Assembly (NCBI RefSeq): GCF_042651965.1
Contig: NZ_JBHSDY010000001.1
Span: 248,001-312,000, forward strand
DNA: 64,000 nt
Reading direction: 5' to 3'
Source of the DNA: Castellaniella hirudinis
GTDB taxonomy: Bacteria; Pseudomonadota; Gammaproteobacteria; Burkholderiales; Burkholderiaceae_B
How positions within the stretch are numbered: the first letter of the stretch is position 1; every line of letters begins with the position of its first letter. Under the pieces are notes generated by a model, which ran no database searches, had not been told where the DNA came from, and saw nothing but the letters and a program-made list of their open reading frames with translations. Positions 1 to 8,326 of the stretch are shown here, one piece after another. A program made the position numbers and the translations under genes.

Positions 1-771
1 TGTCGACCACGTATTCAACACCAGCACCAGCGCCAGCAGCCCGCAGCACGCCACCACCAGCCAGGCCAGCGACACCGTGTCCACCGTCTGCCACAGCCCG
101 CCGATCACCGACTCACTGAACGCCGTGTAGACCACCAGCAGGATCGAACTCTGGTCCACGCTGGTGACGAGCTTGCGGTGGCCGTCCATCCAGCGGCCGA
201 TCACCGGACGCATCAGATGGCCGACGACGAAAGGCAGGAAAATCTGCACGCTGATGCGGCCGATGGCCTGCAGCAGCGAACTGCCGCCCAGGGCCGACGT
301 ATCCGCGCCCAGGAACCATTGCAGCAACAGGGGGGTGATCACGATACCGACGATGCTGGACGCCGAGGCGGCGCAGACGGCGGCGGGCACATTGCCGCGT
401 GCGATCGAGGTAAAAGCGATGGCGGATTGGACCGTGCCGGGCAGGACCGACAGGTAGACGATGCCCACGTAAAGCGGTTCGCCCAGCAAGGGCAAAAGAA
501 CCGGCCGAAGCACCCACCCCAGGATGGGGAAAATCACAAATGTCCAGATGAAGATCACCCCATGCAGCCGCCAGTGCGTGGCTCCGGCGATGATGGCCTC
601 GCGTGAAAGCTTGGCCCCATGCAGGAAGAACAGCAACGCAATGGCTGCGGCCGTGAGCCGTTCGAAGAACACCGCGCCCTGACCGTGGGCGGGCAAGACC
701 GTGGCGGTCGTGACGACCGCGATCAGAATCAGGGTGAAACGATCGAACAGCAGACGTAATTTCGACATCAT
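1..771 (-). CDS. SBF-like (bile acid:sodium symporter family) transporter, 3' end outside window
   Basis: The open frame starts with two adjacent ATGs (771 and 768) and stays open to the left edge, so at least 257 residues are seen and the C-terminus is missing. The protein is a string of hydrophobic helices. The first follows MMSKLRLLFDRFTLILIAVV, and a later segment reads LSVLPGTVQSAIAFTSIA, the Pro/Gly-rich core typical of the SBF_like (YfeH) branch of the bile acid:sodium symporter fold. It should be an inner-membrane secondary transporter; the substrate cannot be read from sequence. It is divergent from the AraC regulator at 823 across a gap of about 50 bp, so that regulator is a plausible local controller. 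Confidence 0.8.
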   Translation of the reverse strand, partial: MMSKLRLLFDRFTLILIAVVTTATVLPAHGQGAVFFERLTAAAIALLFFLHGAKLSREAIIAGATHWRLHGVIFIWTFVIFPILGWVLRPVLLPLLGEPLYVGIVYLSVLPGTVQSAIAFTSIARGNVPAAVCAASASSIVGIVITPLLLQWFLGADTSALGGSSLLQAIGRISVQIFLPFVVGHLMRPVIGRWMDGHRKLVTSVDQSSILLVVYTAFSESVIGGLWQTVDTVSLAWLVVACCGLLALVLVLNTWST

Positions 772-822
772 GGAAATGGGTGCTCCGGCGGTCCGGGGCT
801 CTCGAAGAGAAGGTTAAACTGA

Positions 823-1668
823 GTGGAAAGCCATGTTTGGCGGCAAACAGCTATGAAACATTCGCGAACGGACATCAAAACCACCCTGCGCCGCCTGCCC
901 CGGCCCGTCTACGGCAACATCGACAGCCAGTCGAACATCCTGATCCCCCGGCATCACAAACACACCTGGGCGCAACTATCCTACGCCACCCAGGGCTATC
1001 TGCAGGTCTGGACGCCGAATGCCCGCTTCGTCGCCCTGCCGCAGCGCGCGGTCTGGATTCCGGCCGGGGTGCCGCACCAGGTGCGGCAATCGTCGCTTAC
1101 CTCGCACACCATCATCCGCAGCCTGTACCTGGACGCCGCGACACTGGGACTGGACTGGCCTGCCTGCCGGGTGCTGGCCGTCAGTCCCCTGTTGCACGAA
1201 CTGATCCGGCAGTTCAGCACCCTGCCCATCGAATACGACCCCGACGGCCCGGACGGCCGGCTGGCCCGGGTGCTGGCCGACCAGTTGGCCATCAGCCAGG
1301 ACGCCGGACTGATCCTGCCCTGGCCCACCGACCCGCGCCTGCAATCGGTGTGCCGCCAGTTGCAGAGCCATCCCGACAGCGCCCTGGGCCTGGGCGCGTT
1401 CAGCCGCCGCCTGGGACTGTCGGACAAGACCCTGACACGGCTGTTCCAGCAACAGACCGGCCTGGGATTCCGCCTGTGGCGCCAGCGCGCCCGGCTGGTG
1501 CATGCCCTGCCCCTGCTGGAACGCGGCGACCGCATCACCGACGTGGCCCTGGCCTGCGGCTACGACAGCCTGTCGTCCTTTATTGCGGCCTTTCGCGCGC
1601 ATACCGGTGTCACACCCCGGGCATTTGCCGCAGGGGCGCGCGAAGACGAGCCGTCCGCTCACAGCTAG
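823..1668 (+). CDS. AraC family transcriptional regulator
   Basis: The protein has 281 residues. The N-terminal half looks like an AraC cupin-type sensor (HHKHTWAQLSYATQGYLQV). The C-terminal ~90 residues hold two HTH units: LGLSDKTLTRLFQQQTG, and ITDVALACGYDSLSSFIAAF followed by the FRAHTGVTPRAF signature. The GTG at 823 is preceded by AGAAGG at good spacing; an ATG at 853 is the alternative start. The stop codon overlaps that of the convergent ampG-like gene (shared CTAG, 1665-1668). Its divergent position beside the SBF transporter suggests it controls that gene, as NimR-type AraC proteins do for neighbouring transporters. This role is inferred. Confidence 0.85.
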   Translation: MESHVWRQTAMKHSRTDIKTTLRRLPRPVYGNIDSQSNILIPRHHKHTWAQLSYATQGYLQVWTPNARFVALPQRAVWIPAGVPHQVRQSSLTSHTIIRSLYLDAATLGLDWPACRVLAVSPLLHELIRQFSTLPIEYDPDGPDGRLARVLADQLAISQDAGLILPWPTDPRLQSVCRQLQSHPDSALGLGAFSRRLGLSDKTLTRLFQQQTGLGFRLWRQRARLVHALPLLERGDRITDVALACGYDSLSSFIAAFRAHTGVTPRAFAAGAREDEPSAHS

Positions 1669-2954
1669 GCCATTGCCTCCAGCGCCCGGATCCGTCCACG
1701 CATCCACCACAGCAGACCCAGCCCCGGCAGGGCGATCAACACGGTCAGCACAAAGAACACCGGCCAGCCGAAGGCGGCGACCAGCACCGGCGTCAACGGC
1801 CCGGCCAGATACGTGCGGCCCACGGCCGACAAGGCCGACAGCAGCGCAAACTGCGTCGCGGAAAACTTTGCCTGGCACAGGGCCATCACCAACGCCACGA
1901 AGGCCGCCGTACCCAGGCCGCCGCACAGATTCTCCACCGCCACGACCAGCGCCATGGAATACAGGTGCGGCGGGGTGACGGCCAGCATCCAGTAGCCCAT
2001 ATTCGAGACCGCCTGCAGCACGCCGAACACCATCAGGGAACGGTACAGGCCCAGGCGCGTCATCAACGCCCCCCCGGCCAGCGCGCCGACGATGGTGGCG
2101 GCCAGACCGAAGACCTTGTTGACCATGCCGACCTCGGTGACGTCGAAACCGGCCCCCCGGATCAGAAAGGTGGTGGACAAGGCGCCCGCGAACGCGTCGC
2201 CCAGCTTGTACAGCACGATGAGCAGCAGGATGGCCCAGGCCTCCGGGCGTCCGAAAAACTCGCGCAGGGGTTCAACCACGGCCTCGCGTAGAGTGCGCGG
2301 CGGTCGGGCGACGCGCTCCGGTTCCGGCGCCCACAAGGTCGCCAGGGACGTCAGCGCCATCAGCCCGCCCATCAGCACGTACATGGCATTCCAGCCCAGC
2401 CACTGGTCGGCCAGGATCAGCGCCAGGCCGCCCGACACCACCATCGCCAAGCGGTAGCCCATGACCTTCAGTGCCGCGCCCGCCGCGCGTTCGTCCTGGC
2501 GCAGCACGTCAGTGCTATAGGCGTCGAAGGCAATGTCCTGGGTTGCCGACAGAAAGGCCACCCAGACCGCCAGCAGGGCCAGGACTTTCAGCTCCGTACC
2601 GGGATTGAACAAGCCCATGGCGGCGATCGAGGCCGCCAGCAGCCACTGCGTCAGAAAGATCCAGCCGCGCCGCCGTCCCAGCAAAGGAGGCGCGTAGCGG
2701 TCCACCAGCGGAGCCCACAGAAACTTCAGGGTGTAGGCCGTGCCCGCCAGCGTCAGAAAGCCGATGCTTTGCAGCGAGACCTGCGCCACCGTGGCCCAGG
2801 CTTGCAGCGTGCCGGAGGTCAGCGCCAGCGGCAGGCCACTGGCAAAGCCCAGAATCAGCAGCGGGGCGACACGCCGGCCGCCGTAGACCCGCCAGCCGCG
2901 CATCGAGACGTCGGTGTCGGCGGCGTCGGTGTCCGCGCCCCGGGCTTGCGTCAT
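1665..2954 (-). CDS. ampG: AmpG-family muropeptide MFS transporter
   Basis: A 429-residue MFS protein with about 12 predicted membrane helices. It opens with the AmpG-type segment PLLILGFASGLPLALTSGTL and contains YALVDRYAPP-like and QDIAFDAYSTDVL motifs characteristic of the AmpG/acetyl-CoA-transporter-like branch. AmpG imports GlcNAc-anhydroMurNAc peptides for peptidoglycan recycling and indirectly sets AmpC induction. The start overlaps the metW stop by four bases (ATGA, 2951-2954), so it is probably translated from the metX-metW message. That arrangement is known from Bordetella-type genomes. A more distant AmpG-like MFS role cannot be excluded. Confidence 0.82.
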   Translation of the reverse strand: MTQARGADTDAADTDVSMRGWRVYGGRRVAPLLILGFASGLPLALTSGTLQAWATVAQVSLQSIGFLTLAGTAYTLKFLWAPLVDRYAPPLLGRRRGWIFLTQWLLAASIAAMGLFNPGTELKVLALLAVWVAFLSATQDIAFDAYSTDVLRQDERAAGAALKVMGYRLAMVVSGGLALILADQWLGWNAMYVLMGGLMALTSLATLWAPEPERVARPPRTLREAVVEPLREFFGRPEAWAILLLIVLYKLGDAFAGALSTTFLIRGAGFDVTEVGMVNKVFGLAATIVGALAGGALMTRLGLYRSLMVFGVLQAVSNMGYWMLAVTPPHLYSMALVVAVENLCGGLGTAAFVALVMALCQAKFSATQFALLSALSAVGRTYLAGPLTPVLVAAFGWPVFFVLTVLIALPGLGLLWWMRGRIRALEAMA

Positions 2955-3601
2955 GCGCGCCCGCTCCCGGGCGATTCAAAGCGGTAGACCGCCAGTTGGC
3001 TGCGCCAGCCGCGCAGCCGCAGGATTTCCTGGTCGCCCCGGAACGTGGCCAGGTGCGTGATCCGCAGCCCCAGTTGCGCCGCCAATAGCTGGAAATCACG
3101 CAGGGTGCACAGGTGGATGTTGGGCGTGTCGTACCACTGGTAGGGCATCTGGTCGTTGACCGGCATGCGCCCGCGCAGGATCGACCAGCCGTGCGGCCAG
3201 TAGCCGAAGTTCGGGAAGGACACGATGCCGTAATGGGCCACCCGCGCCATTTCCCGCAGAATGTGTTCCGTGTGATGCATGGACTGCAGGGTCTGGGACA
3301 GCACCACGGTATCAAACTGCTTGTCGTCGAACAGCGCCAGGCCTTCTTCCAGGTTCTGCTGGATCACGCGCACCCCGCGCCGCACCGACGCGATCACGCG
3401 CTCGTCATCCAGCTCGACCCCGGCGCCGCGCACCTGGCGGGTCCGCTGCAGGTAATCCAGCAGCCGGCCATCGCTGCAGCCCAGGTCCAGCACCCGGCTG
3501 CCCGGTTCGATCCATTCGGCGATCCGCAGCAGGTCGACGCGCAGCGGCTGATCCGCGTCCGATGCGGCCGAAAACGGCACCGTCGCTCGCACGGTCATCA
3601 T
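2951..3601 (-). CDS. metW: Methionine biosynthesis protein MetW
   Basis: A 216-residue class I methyltransferase-fold protein. Motif I is at residues 37-50 (RVLDLGCSDGRLLDYL), followed by GAGVELDDERV, FDTVVLSQTLQSMHH and the MetW-specific VSFPNFGYWPHGWSIL segment. MetW partners with MetX-type homoserine acyltransferases in methionine synthesis in many proteobacteria and may activate or stabilise them. The start at 3601 overlaps the metX stop as ATGA. The frame continues open upstream into metX, but only the 3601 start gives a family-length protein. Confidence 0.92.
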   Translation of the reverse strand: MMTVRATVPFSAASDADQPLRVDLLRIAEWIEPGSRVLDLGCSDGRLLDYLQRTRQVRGAGVELDDERVIASVRRGVRVIQQNLEEGLALFDDKQFDTVVLSQTLQSMHHTEHILREMARVAHYGIVSFPNFGYWPHGWSILRGRMPVNDQMPYQWYDTPNIHLCTLRDFQLLAAQLGLRITHLATFRGDQEILRLRGWRSQLAVYRFESPGSGRA

Positions 3602-4848
3602 GCCAGGATCCCCGCAACGCGGCGGCGTTCGCCCAGGCCAAGCCGGGCGGCGATGCCGTCGTAATAGCCCTGCACCACCGCGTGATAGCGCGGGTCCCCC
3701 AGCAGGAACGCGTCGTGGCCGTGCGGCGCATCGATTTCCGCGTACGTGACTTCGCGCTGGTTCTTCAGCAGGGCGCGGACGATCTCGCGCGAATGTTCGG
3801 GCGCGAAGCGCCAGTCCGTGGTGAAGGACACCAGCAGGAAGCGCGCCTGCGCCGCGGCCAGCGCCTTGGCCAGATCGCCGCCATGCGCGCGCGCCGGGTC
3901 GAAATAATCCAGGGCGCGGGTCAGCAGCAGGTAGGTATTGGCGTCGAAGTACCGGGAGAATTTTTCTCCCTGGTGACGCAGGTAGGACTCGACCTCGAAT
4001 TCGACGTCGTAGTTGTAGCGGTATTCGCCCGTGGGGCCGGGCGCGCGCTGCGCGCGGCCGAATTTCGAGGCCATGACCTCGTCGGACTGATAGGTGATGT
4101 GGCCCACCATGCGCGCGACTGACAGGCCGTTGGACGGCACCACGCCGTGGGCGTGGTAATCCCCGCCCCGGAAATCCGGGTCGGTCAGGATGGCGCGGCG
4201 GGCGACCTCGTTGAAGGCGATGTTCTGCGCCGACAGACGCGCCGTGCTGGCGACCACGATGCAATCGCCCACCCGCTCCGGGCAGGTGATCGCCCAACTG
4301 AGGGCCTGCATGCCGCCCAGCGAGCCGCCCATCACGGCGGCGAAGCGCTCGATGCCGAAATGGTCGGCCACACGCGCCTGGGCATGCACCCAGTCTTCGA
4401 CCGTCAGCAACGGAAACGCCGCACCCCAGGGTTGGCCCGTGGCGGGATCGATCGTGGTCGGCCCGGTGGAGCCGAAACACGAGCCCAGGTTGTTGATGCC
4501 GATGACAAAGAACCGGTCGGTGTCCACGGCCTTGCCGGGGCCGACCATATTGTCCCACCAGCCGATCTGGTCCGGACGCTCGGCGTCCATGCCGGCGACG
4601 TGATGCGAGGCATTCAACGCGTGGCAGACCAGCACCGCGTTGCTGCGCGCGGCGTTCAACTGGCCATAGGTTTCCACTGCCAAGGTATAGGACGACAGCA
4701 CCTGGCCGCTGGACAGCGTCAGGGGTTCGGAGAAATGCAGGAATTCCGGCGAGACGAATCCGACGCTGCCTTCAGGCACGGGACGCGGATCGATGGCGGA
4801 GGCGGCCGGCGCAACGGCGGGCACGGGAGAAACGGCGGTCGTGGTCAT
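3598..4848 (-). CDS. metX: MetX-type homoserine O-acyltransferase
   Basis: A 416-residue alpha/beta-hydrolase of the MetX family, which acylates homoserine as the first committed step of methionine synthesis. The catalytic triad is visible: Ser176 in GGSLGGMQ, Asp345 in FTTDW and His378 in PHGHDAF. An Ala/Pro-rich stretch of about 25 residues precedes the conserved core. MetX proteins of this clade may use succinyl-CoA rather than acetyl-CoA, and I cannot decide this from sequence. An AGAGG ribosome-binding site (4853-4857) lies inside the predicted SAM-II riboswitch directly upstream, which implies translational control by S-adenosylmethionine. Confidence 0.93.
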   Translation of the reverse strand: MTTTAVSPVPAVAPAASAIDPRPVPEGSVGFVSPEFLHFSEPLTLSSGQVLSSYTLAVETYGQLNAARSNAVLVCHALNASHHVAGMDAERPDQIGWWDNMVGPGKAVDTDRFFVIGINNLGSCFGSTGPTTIDPATGQPWGAAFPLLTVEDWVHAQARVADHFGIERFAAVMGGSLGGMQALSWAITCPERVGDCIVVASTARLSAQNIAFNEVARRAILTDPDFRGGDYHAHGVVPSNGLSVARMVGHITYQSDEVMASKFGRAQRAPGPTGEYRYNYDVEFEVESYLRHQGEKFSRYFDANTYLLLTRALDYFDPARAHGGDLAKALAAAQARFLLVSFTTDWRFAPEHSREIVRALLKNQREVTYAEIDAPHGHDAFLLGDPRYHAVVQGYYDGIAARLGLGERRRVAGILA

Positions 4849-4850
4849 GA

Positions 4851-4906
4851 GACCTCTTTAGCTGGATTTATGGAGCGCCCGCAAGCGGATCAGGCAAATC
4901 GGCGCC
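4851..4906 (-). promoter_or_regulatory. Probable SAM-II riboswitch controlling metX
   Basis: On the transcribed strand, GGCGCC (4906-4901) can pair with GGCGCT about 20 nt downstream (6 bp, one G-U). It encloses GATTT and a C/U-rich loop and is followed by CATAAATCCAGCTAAAGAGG. The order (P1, GATTT loop, second P1 strand, ATAAAT, AGCTAAA, Shine-Dalgarno) matches the SAM-II (SAM_alpha) consensus as I know it from metX leaders. The 3' pseudoknot strand runs into the AGAGG of metX, so ligand binding would hide the ribosome-binding site. SAM-II is best known from Alphaproteobacteria. The assignment is by eye, without a covariance model. Confidence 0.8.
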
Positions 4907-5116
4907 AATTCGTCATTTATTCTAGACCGCGATCCGCCGCACGGGCAAGCCCGGCCGACAAGGTCCGCGCCGCGCCTGGGGTGGACCGCCACATCCCTGG
5001 AATTAGGTCACATCAATGTTTTTTGGATTTCCGCTTGGCAAGCCGAAAAACGGCCGATACATTTGCTCACGTTAGCTTTCATTAATAGATGGATCAATCT
5101 CAAAGGAGACATCATC

Positions 5117-5428
5117 ATGACCTTGCTGACCGAGCGCCAACACGACTGCCTGTACTGGGCGGCACAAGGCAAAACGAGCTGGGAAATCGGCTGTATCCTG
5201 GGCATCAGCGAACGGACTGCCAATTTCCACATCGCCAACACCTGCGACAAACTGGAGGTCCGCACGCGCCAGGCCGCGATCACTGCGGCGCTGAGCCGGG
5301 CGTTGCTGTCCCCGCCGCCCCGCCCGGCCAGCGCAATGACAGCCAGAAATCACCCACCGGCGCACTCGCATAGTCATCGGGTCCGGCAATCACCACTGCC
5401 TCCAGCCACTCCGTCGCCGTCACCTTGA
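5117..5428 (+). CDS. Stand-alone LuxR-type HTH protein
   Basis: A 103-residue protein. Residues 1-62 form a LuxR/GerE helix-turn-helix (LTERQHDCLYWAAQGKTSWEIG, then LGISERTANFHIANTCDKL), closest in style to the HTH of acyl-homoserine-lactone receptors. There is no sensory domain upstream: the preceding 250 bp are non-coding. The rest is a Pro/Ser-rich tail, encoded in DNA that overlaps the 3' end of the convergent lipoprotein gene by about 150 bp. The start at 5117 has a strong AAAGGAG. It may be a true HTH-only regulator or a relic of a larger LuxR protein; its targets are unknown. Confidence 0.7.
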   Translation: MTLLTERQHDCLYWAAQGKTSWEIGCILGISERTANFHIANTCDKLEVRTRQAAITAALSRALLSPPPRPASAMTARNHPPAHSHSHRVRQSPLPPATPSPSP

Positions 5429-5828
5429 TCTGCGCCTCGACCCGCACCGGGCCTTGCGGCCCGCGCCCCTCGAAAGAAACGCGTTGCTCGGGATCGGTCT
5501 CGGGGCCGGGCGGCTCGGCCCCGACGTTGCGGTACAAGGCATCGACCGCCCAGCGGGCCAGACGCCGCCGGGCCGCCGCATCGTCGGCCCATTCCGGCGG
5601 CAGATCCGCAGCGCCCAGCGCGAACAGCACGCCGCCGGCCCGCGCCGAGCGCATCGTCAGATTCAGCGTCCGATCCTCGAACATCACCGGCCGGGCCTGC
5701 GTCTGCGGCGTATCCGGCAGCACCCCCGCCGCGCCGCCCTGGCCAAAGGCCACCGGCCGCCAGTCGAAGGTCGGCGAACAGGCGGCCAGCCAGGCCGCGC
5801 AGCACACGATCGCCAGAATCCTGAACAT
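5280..5828 (-). CDS. Hypothetical lipoprotein
   Basis: A 182-residue protein of unknown function. The start at 5828 gives a lipoprotein signal peptide (MFRILAIVCCAAWLAAC) with lipobox Leu-Ala-Ala-Cys17, and GGGAG lies upstream. The mature part has no motif I recognise. It has the look of a mixed alpha/beta periplasmic domain with the segment ARRRLARWAVDALYRNVG. It is divergent from gshA. Its 3' end overlaps the convergent LuxR-HTH gene. Conservation near gshA in related genomes is expected but not checked. Confidence 0.7.
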   Translation of the reverse strand: MFRILAIVCCAAWLAACSPTFDWRPVAFGQGGAAGVLPDTPQTQARPVMFEDRTLNLTMRSARAGGVLFALGAADLPPEWADDAAARRRLARWAVDALYRNVGAEPPGPETDPEQRVSFEGRGPQGPVRVEAQIKVTATEWLEAVVIAGPDDYASAPVGDFWLSLRWPGGAAGTATPGSAPQ

Positions 5829-6028
5829 GCCGTCTCCCACCCTTATTTCCGATCGCGCCCGGCACGGCACCGGGCGCCCTTCGGCCGCATTGTACGGCGC
5901 GTGACCCGGCACCGCGCCGCCTGCAACGCGGCCATCACGCACCGGTTCAAAGTCCCCGGGGCGCAGAAACAGCCTCCCGATGCAGCTAAAATCCCTCTTT
6001 ATTCAGACCAACCTGGTACACATTCATC

Positions 6029-7603
6029 ATGAGCCTGGCCTCGGAACGGCGCGCCCACCTGGCGGCGCAACCTGAACTGTTGCGCGCCATCCGGCGCGGC
6101 ATCGAAAAAGAAGGCCTGCGAGTGGATGCGGCGGGGAACCTGGCCGCGACGCCGCACCCGGCTGCGCTAGGATCGGCACTGACCAACCCCCGCATCACCA
6201 CCGACTATTCCGAATCCCTGCTGGAACTCATCACCCGGCCCCTGCCCGATGCCCAGGCGCTGGTCGGCGAGCTGACCGACATCCACCGCTTCGTGGCGCA
6301 ACGCAACCCCGGCGAACCGATCTGGAACCAGTCCATGCCGGCGCACCTGCCGCCGGAGGCCGACATCCCCATCGCCTGGTACGGCACATCCAACACCGGC
6401 ATGCTCAAGCACGTCTACCGCCAGGGCCTGGCCTGGCGCTACGGCAAGGTCATGCAATGCATCGCCGGGGTGCACTACAACTTCTCGCTGCCCGAGGCCG
6501 CCTGGGACCTGCTGGCCGACGGCGACACGCTGCAGGACCGGCGCAACACCGGCTACATGGCCCTGATCCGCAATTTCACGCGCCACGCCTGGCTGCTGAT
6601 GTACCTGTTCGGGGCCTCGCCCGCCGTGTCCCGCAGCTTTCTGCAGCATGCCGGCTTCGAGGCCCAACTGACGCGGCTCAGCCCGGACACCTACTGTCTG
6701 CCCTGGGCCACCAGCCTGCGCATGAGCGACCTGGGCTACAAGAGCCCGATCCAGTCCGACCTGCAGCTCTGCTACAACGATCTGGATACCTTCACCGCCC
6801 GCATCCACCGCGCCGCCACGACGTCCTGGCCCGCCTACGAAGCCATCGGCACCCACCGCGACGGCCGGCGCATCCAGTTGAACACCAACATTCTGCAGAT
6901 CGAGAACGAATACTATTCCAACATCCGGCCCAAGCAGACCACGGCCCGCTGCGAACGGCCCAACACCGTGCTGCGCCAGCGCGGCATCCAGTACATCGAG
7001 GTCCGCTGCATGGACATCGACCCCTGGGCGCCCGCCGGCATCGCGGTCGAGACCAGCCGATTCCTGGACGCCTTCCTGCTGTACTGCGCGGTCGAGGAAA
7101 GTCCGTTGTTCCCCCCGCCCGGCTTCTGCCAGGAAAGCCAGAACAATTTCGCCCTGGTCGCCCGCGAAGGCCGCCGCCCGGGCCTGCTGCTGCAACGTGA
7201 CGGCCACGCGACCAGCCTGCGCGACTGGGCGGATGACGCCCTGGATCGTCTCGGACCCTATGCCCGCCTGCTGGACGAACAGTCCGGCGACGACGGCCAT
7301 GCCGCCGCACTGGAGGCGCAGCGCGCCAAGACCCGTGATCCGGAGGCCACGCCCTCGGCCCGCCTGCTGGCCGCCCTGCGTGACAGCGGCCAGGAGTTCC
7401 ACGACTGGACCCTGGCTCAAAGCCAGGCCCACTGGAATGCCCTGCGCGCGAACAGCCTGCCGGCCGATACCCTGGCAGACTACGACGCGGCCGCCCAAGC
7501 CTCGATCGCCGACCAGGCCGCCATCGAGGCGGCTGACACGATCTCCTTCGAGGATTACGTGGCGCGCTTTCATGCAGCGCTGGGGCCGTCGCCGGTACAT
7601 TAA
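6029..7603 (+). CDS. gshA: Glutamate--cysteine ligase
   Basis: A 524-residue protein, the length of the E. coli-type GshA family. It joins glutamate and cysteine in the first, ATP-dependent step of glutathione synthesis in the cytosol. Family landmarks are RGIEKEGLRV near the N-terminus, TTDYSESLLELIT, the long KVMQCIAGVHYNFSLP stretch with a substrate-binding Tyr-Asn pair, QIENEYYSNIRPKQ and YIEVRCMDIDPW. No strong Shine-Dalgarno is visible before the ATG at 6029. A strong intrinsic terminator follows about 90 bp after the stop, so it is probably a single-gene transcript. Confidence 0.95.
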   Translation: MSLASERRAHLAAQPELLRAIRRGIEKEGLRVDAAGNLAATPHPAALGSALTNPRITTDYSESLLELITRPLPDAQALVGELTDIHRFVAQRNPGEPIWNQSMPAHLPPEADIPIAWYGTSNTGMLKHVYRQGLAWRYGKVMQCIAGVHYNFSLPEAAWDLLADGDTLQDRRNTGYMALIRNFTRHAWLLMYLFGASPAVSRSFLQHAGFEAQLTRLSPDTYCLPWATSLRMSDLGYKSPIQSDLQLCYNDLDTFTARIHRAATTSWPAYEAIGTHRDGRRIQLNTNILQIENEYYSNIRPKQTTARCERPNTVLRQRGIQYIEVRCMDIDPWAPAGIAVETSRFLDAFLLYCAVEESPLFPPPGFCQESQNNFALVAREGRRPGLLLQRDGHATSLRDWADDALDRLGPYARLLDEQSGDDGHAAALEAQRAKTRDPEATPSARLLAALRDSGQEFHDWTLAQSQAHWNALRANSLPADTLADYDAAAQASIADQAAIEAADTISFEDYVARFHAALGPSPVH

Positions 7604-7691
7604 GGCCGCACGGCGCACGCCCTGCGCAAGAACTTCCCTCGTCACGCCGTCCCCACCCACCACGGCCAGGGGGAAATGCGGCTGACAGACT

Positions 7692-7729
7692 CGCGCCGCA
7701 CGCCCTGAATGGCGTGCGGCGCGTTTTTT
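7692..7729 (+). terminator. Rho-independent terminator after gshA
   Basis: A perfect 13-bp GC-rich stem (7692-7704 with 7711-7723), a six-base loop and a run of six T. It ends the gshA transcript. Confidence 0.92.
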
Positions 7730-7858
7730 GTCGTGCCTTTGTCCCAATTCCGGGACTTATACATCCGAATAAGCGCCGGCGACCCTTGTTCCCCCATACC
7801 CTTCATGCAAGACTGGGCTCATTGATTTAGGCCTCTACTAATTGCACAGGAGCATGGC

Positions 7859-8293
7859 ATGGCACGAGAACTTCACTTCCTGGCGTACGATCAGCTCCCT
7901 TCCGTCGAGCGAGGACGCGGGATCGTGAATCACCCGATCGCGGGCGCCAGACAAGGCGCGACACGCATCCACTCGGGTGTCACCTGGCTGCCCGTCGGCA
8001 CGTCGGTGCCGAACCACTGCCACCCCAACGCGGAAGAGCAGGTCACCGTGCTGAAAGGCAAGGTCCGCATCAAGCTGGACGCCATCGAAAGAGACTGCGA
8101 ACCCTACGATTCCACCTTCATCTCCGGCGGCGTCGCCCACGAATTCAGCAATATCGGCACCGAGCCGGCCCTGGTCATGGTGATCTACGGCGTCCTGCGC
8201 GATTCGCACGTCACCCGCACCTTCACGGATACGGGGGAGACGGTGGAAATCGGATCCGGCCGGGACAAGTTCTCCGAAGACGCCGACGCCTGA
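7859..8293 (+). CDS. Small cupin-domain protein
   Basis: A 144-residue single-domain cupin. Cupin motif 1 is GTSVPNHCHPNAEEQVTVLKG (two His plus Glu as likely metal ligands). Motif 2 is the FISGGVAHEFSNIG segment (third His). It could be a small dioxygenase, an isomerase or a ligand-binding protein; the reaction is not predictable. GGAG lies just upstream of the ATG. It is first in a same-strand cluster with a DapA-family enzyme, an IclR regulator and a TRAP transporter, so it probably acts on the same imported organic acid or its breakdown product. Confidence 0.82.
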   Translation: MARELHFLAYDQLPSVERGRGIVNHPIAGARQGATRIHSGVTWLPVGTSVPNHCHPNAEEQVTVLKGKVRIKLDAIERDCEPYDSTFISGGVAHEFSNIGTEPALVMVIYGVLRDSHVTRTFTDTGETVEIGSGRDKFSEDADA

Positions 8294-8326
8294 CCTCGAC
8301 AAACACGGGCGAAGGGAGCCATCGAC

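Noticed and set aside
780..2291. 503-codon plus-strand frame over the AraC and AmpG genes
   Set aside because: Pro/Gln/Arg-rich shadow crossing two convergent real genes.
2951..4558. Long reading frame continuing metW upstream through metX
   Set aside because: It is antisense-frame continuation inside metX in GC-rich DNA; the ATGA overlap at 3598-3601 gives a family-length MetW.
6167..7747. Long minus-strand frame opposite gshA
   Set aside because: Gly/Val/Gln-rich shadow with no domain signatures, fully overlapped by an unmistakable gshA.
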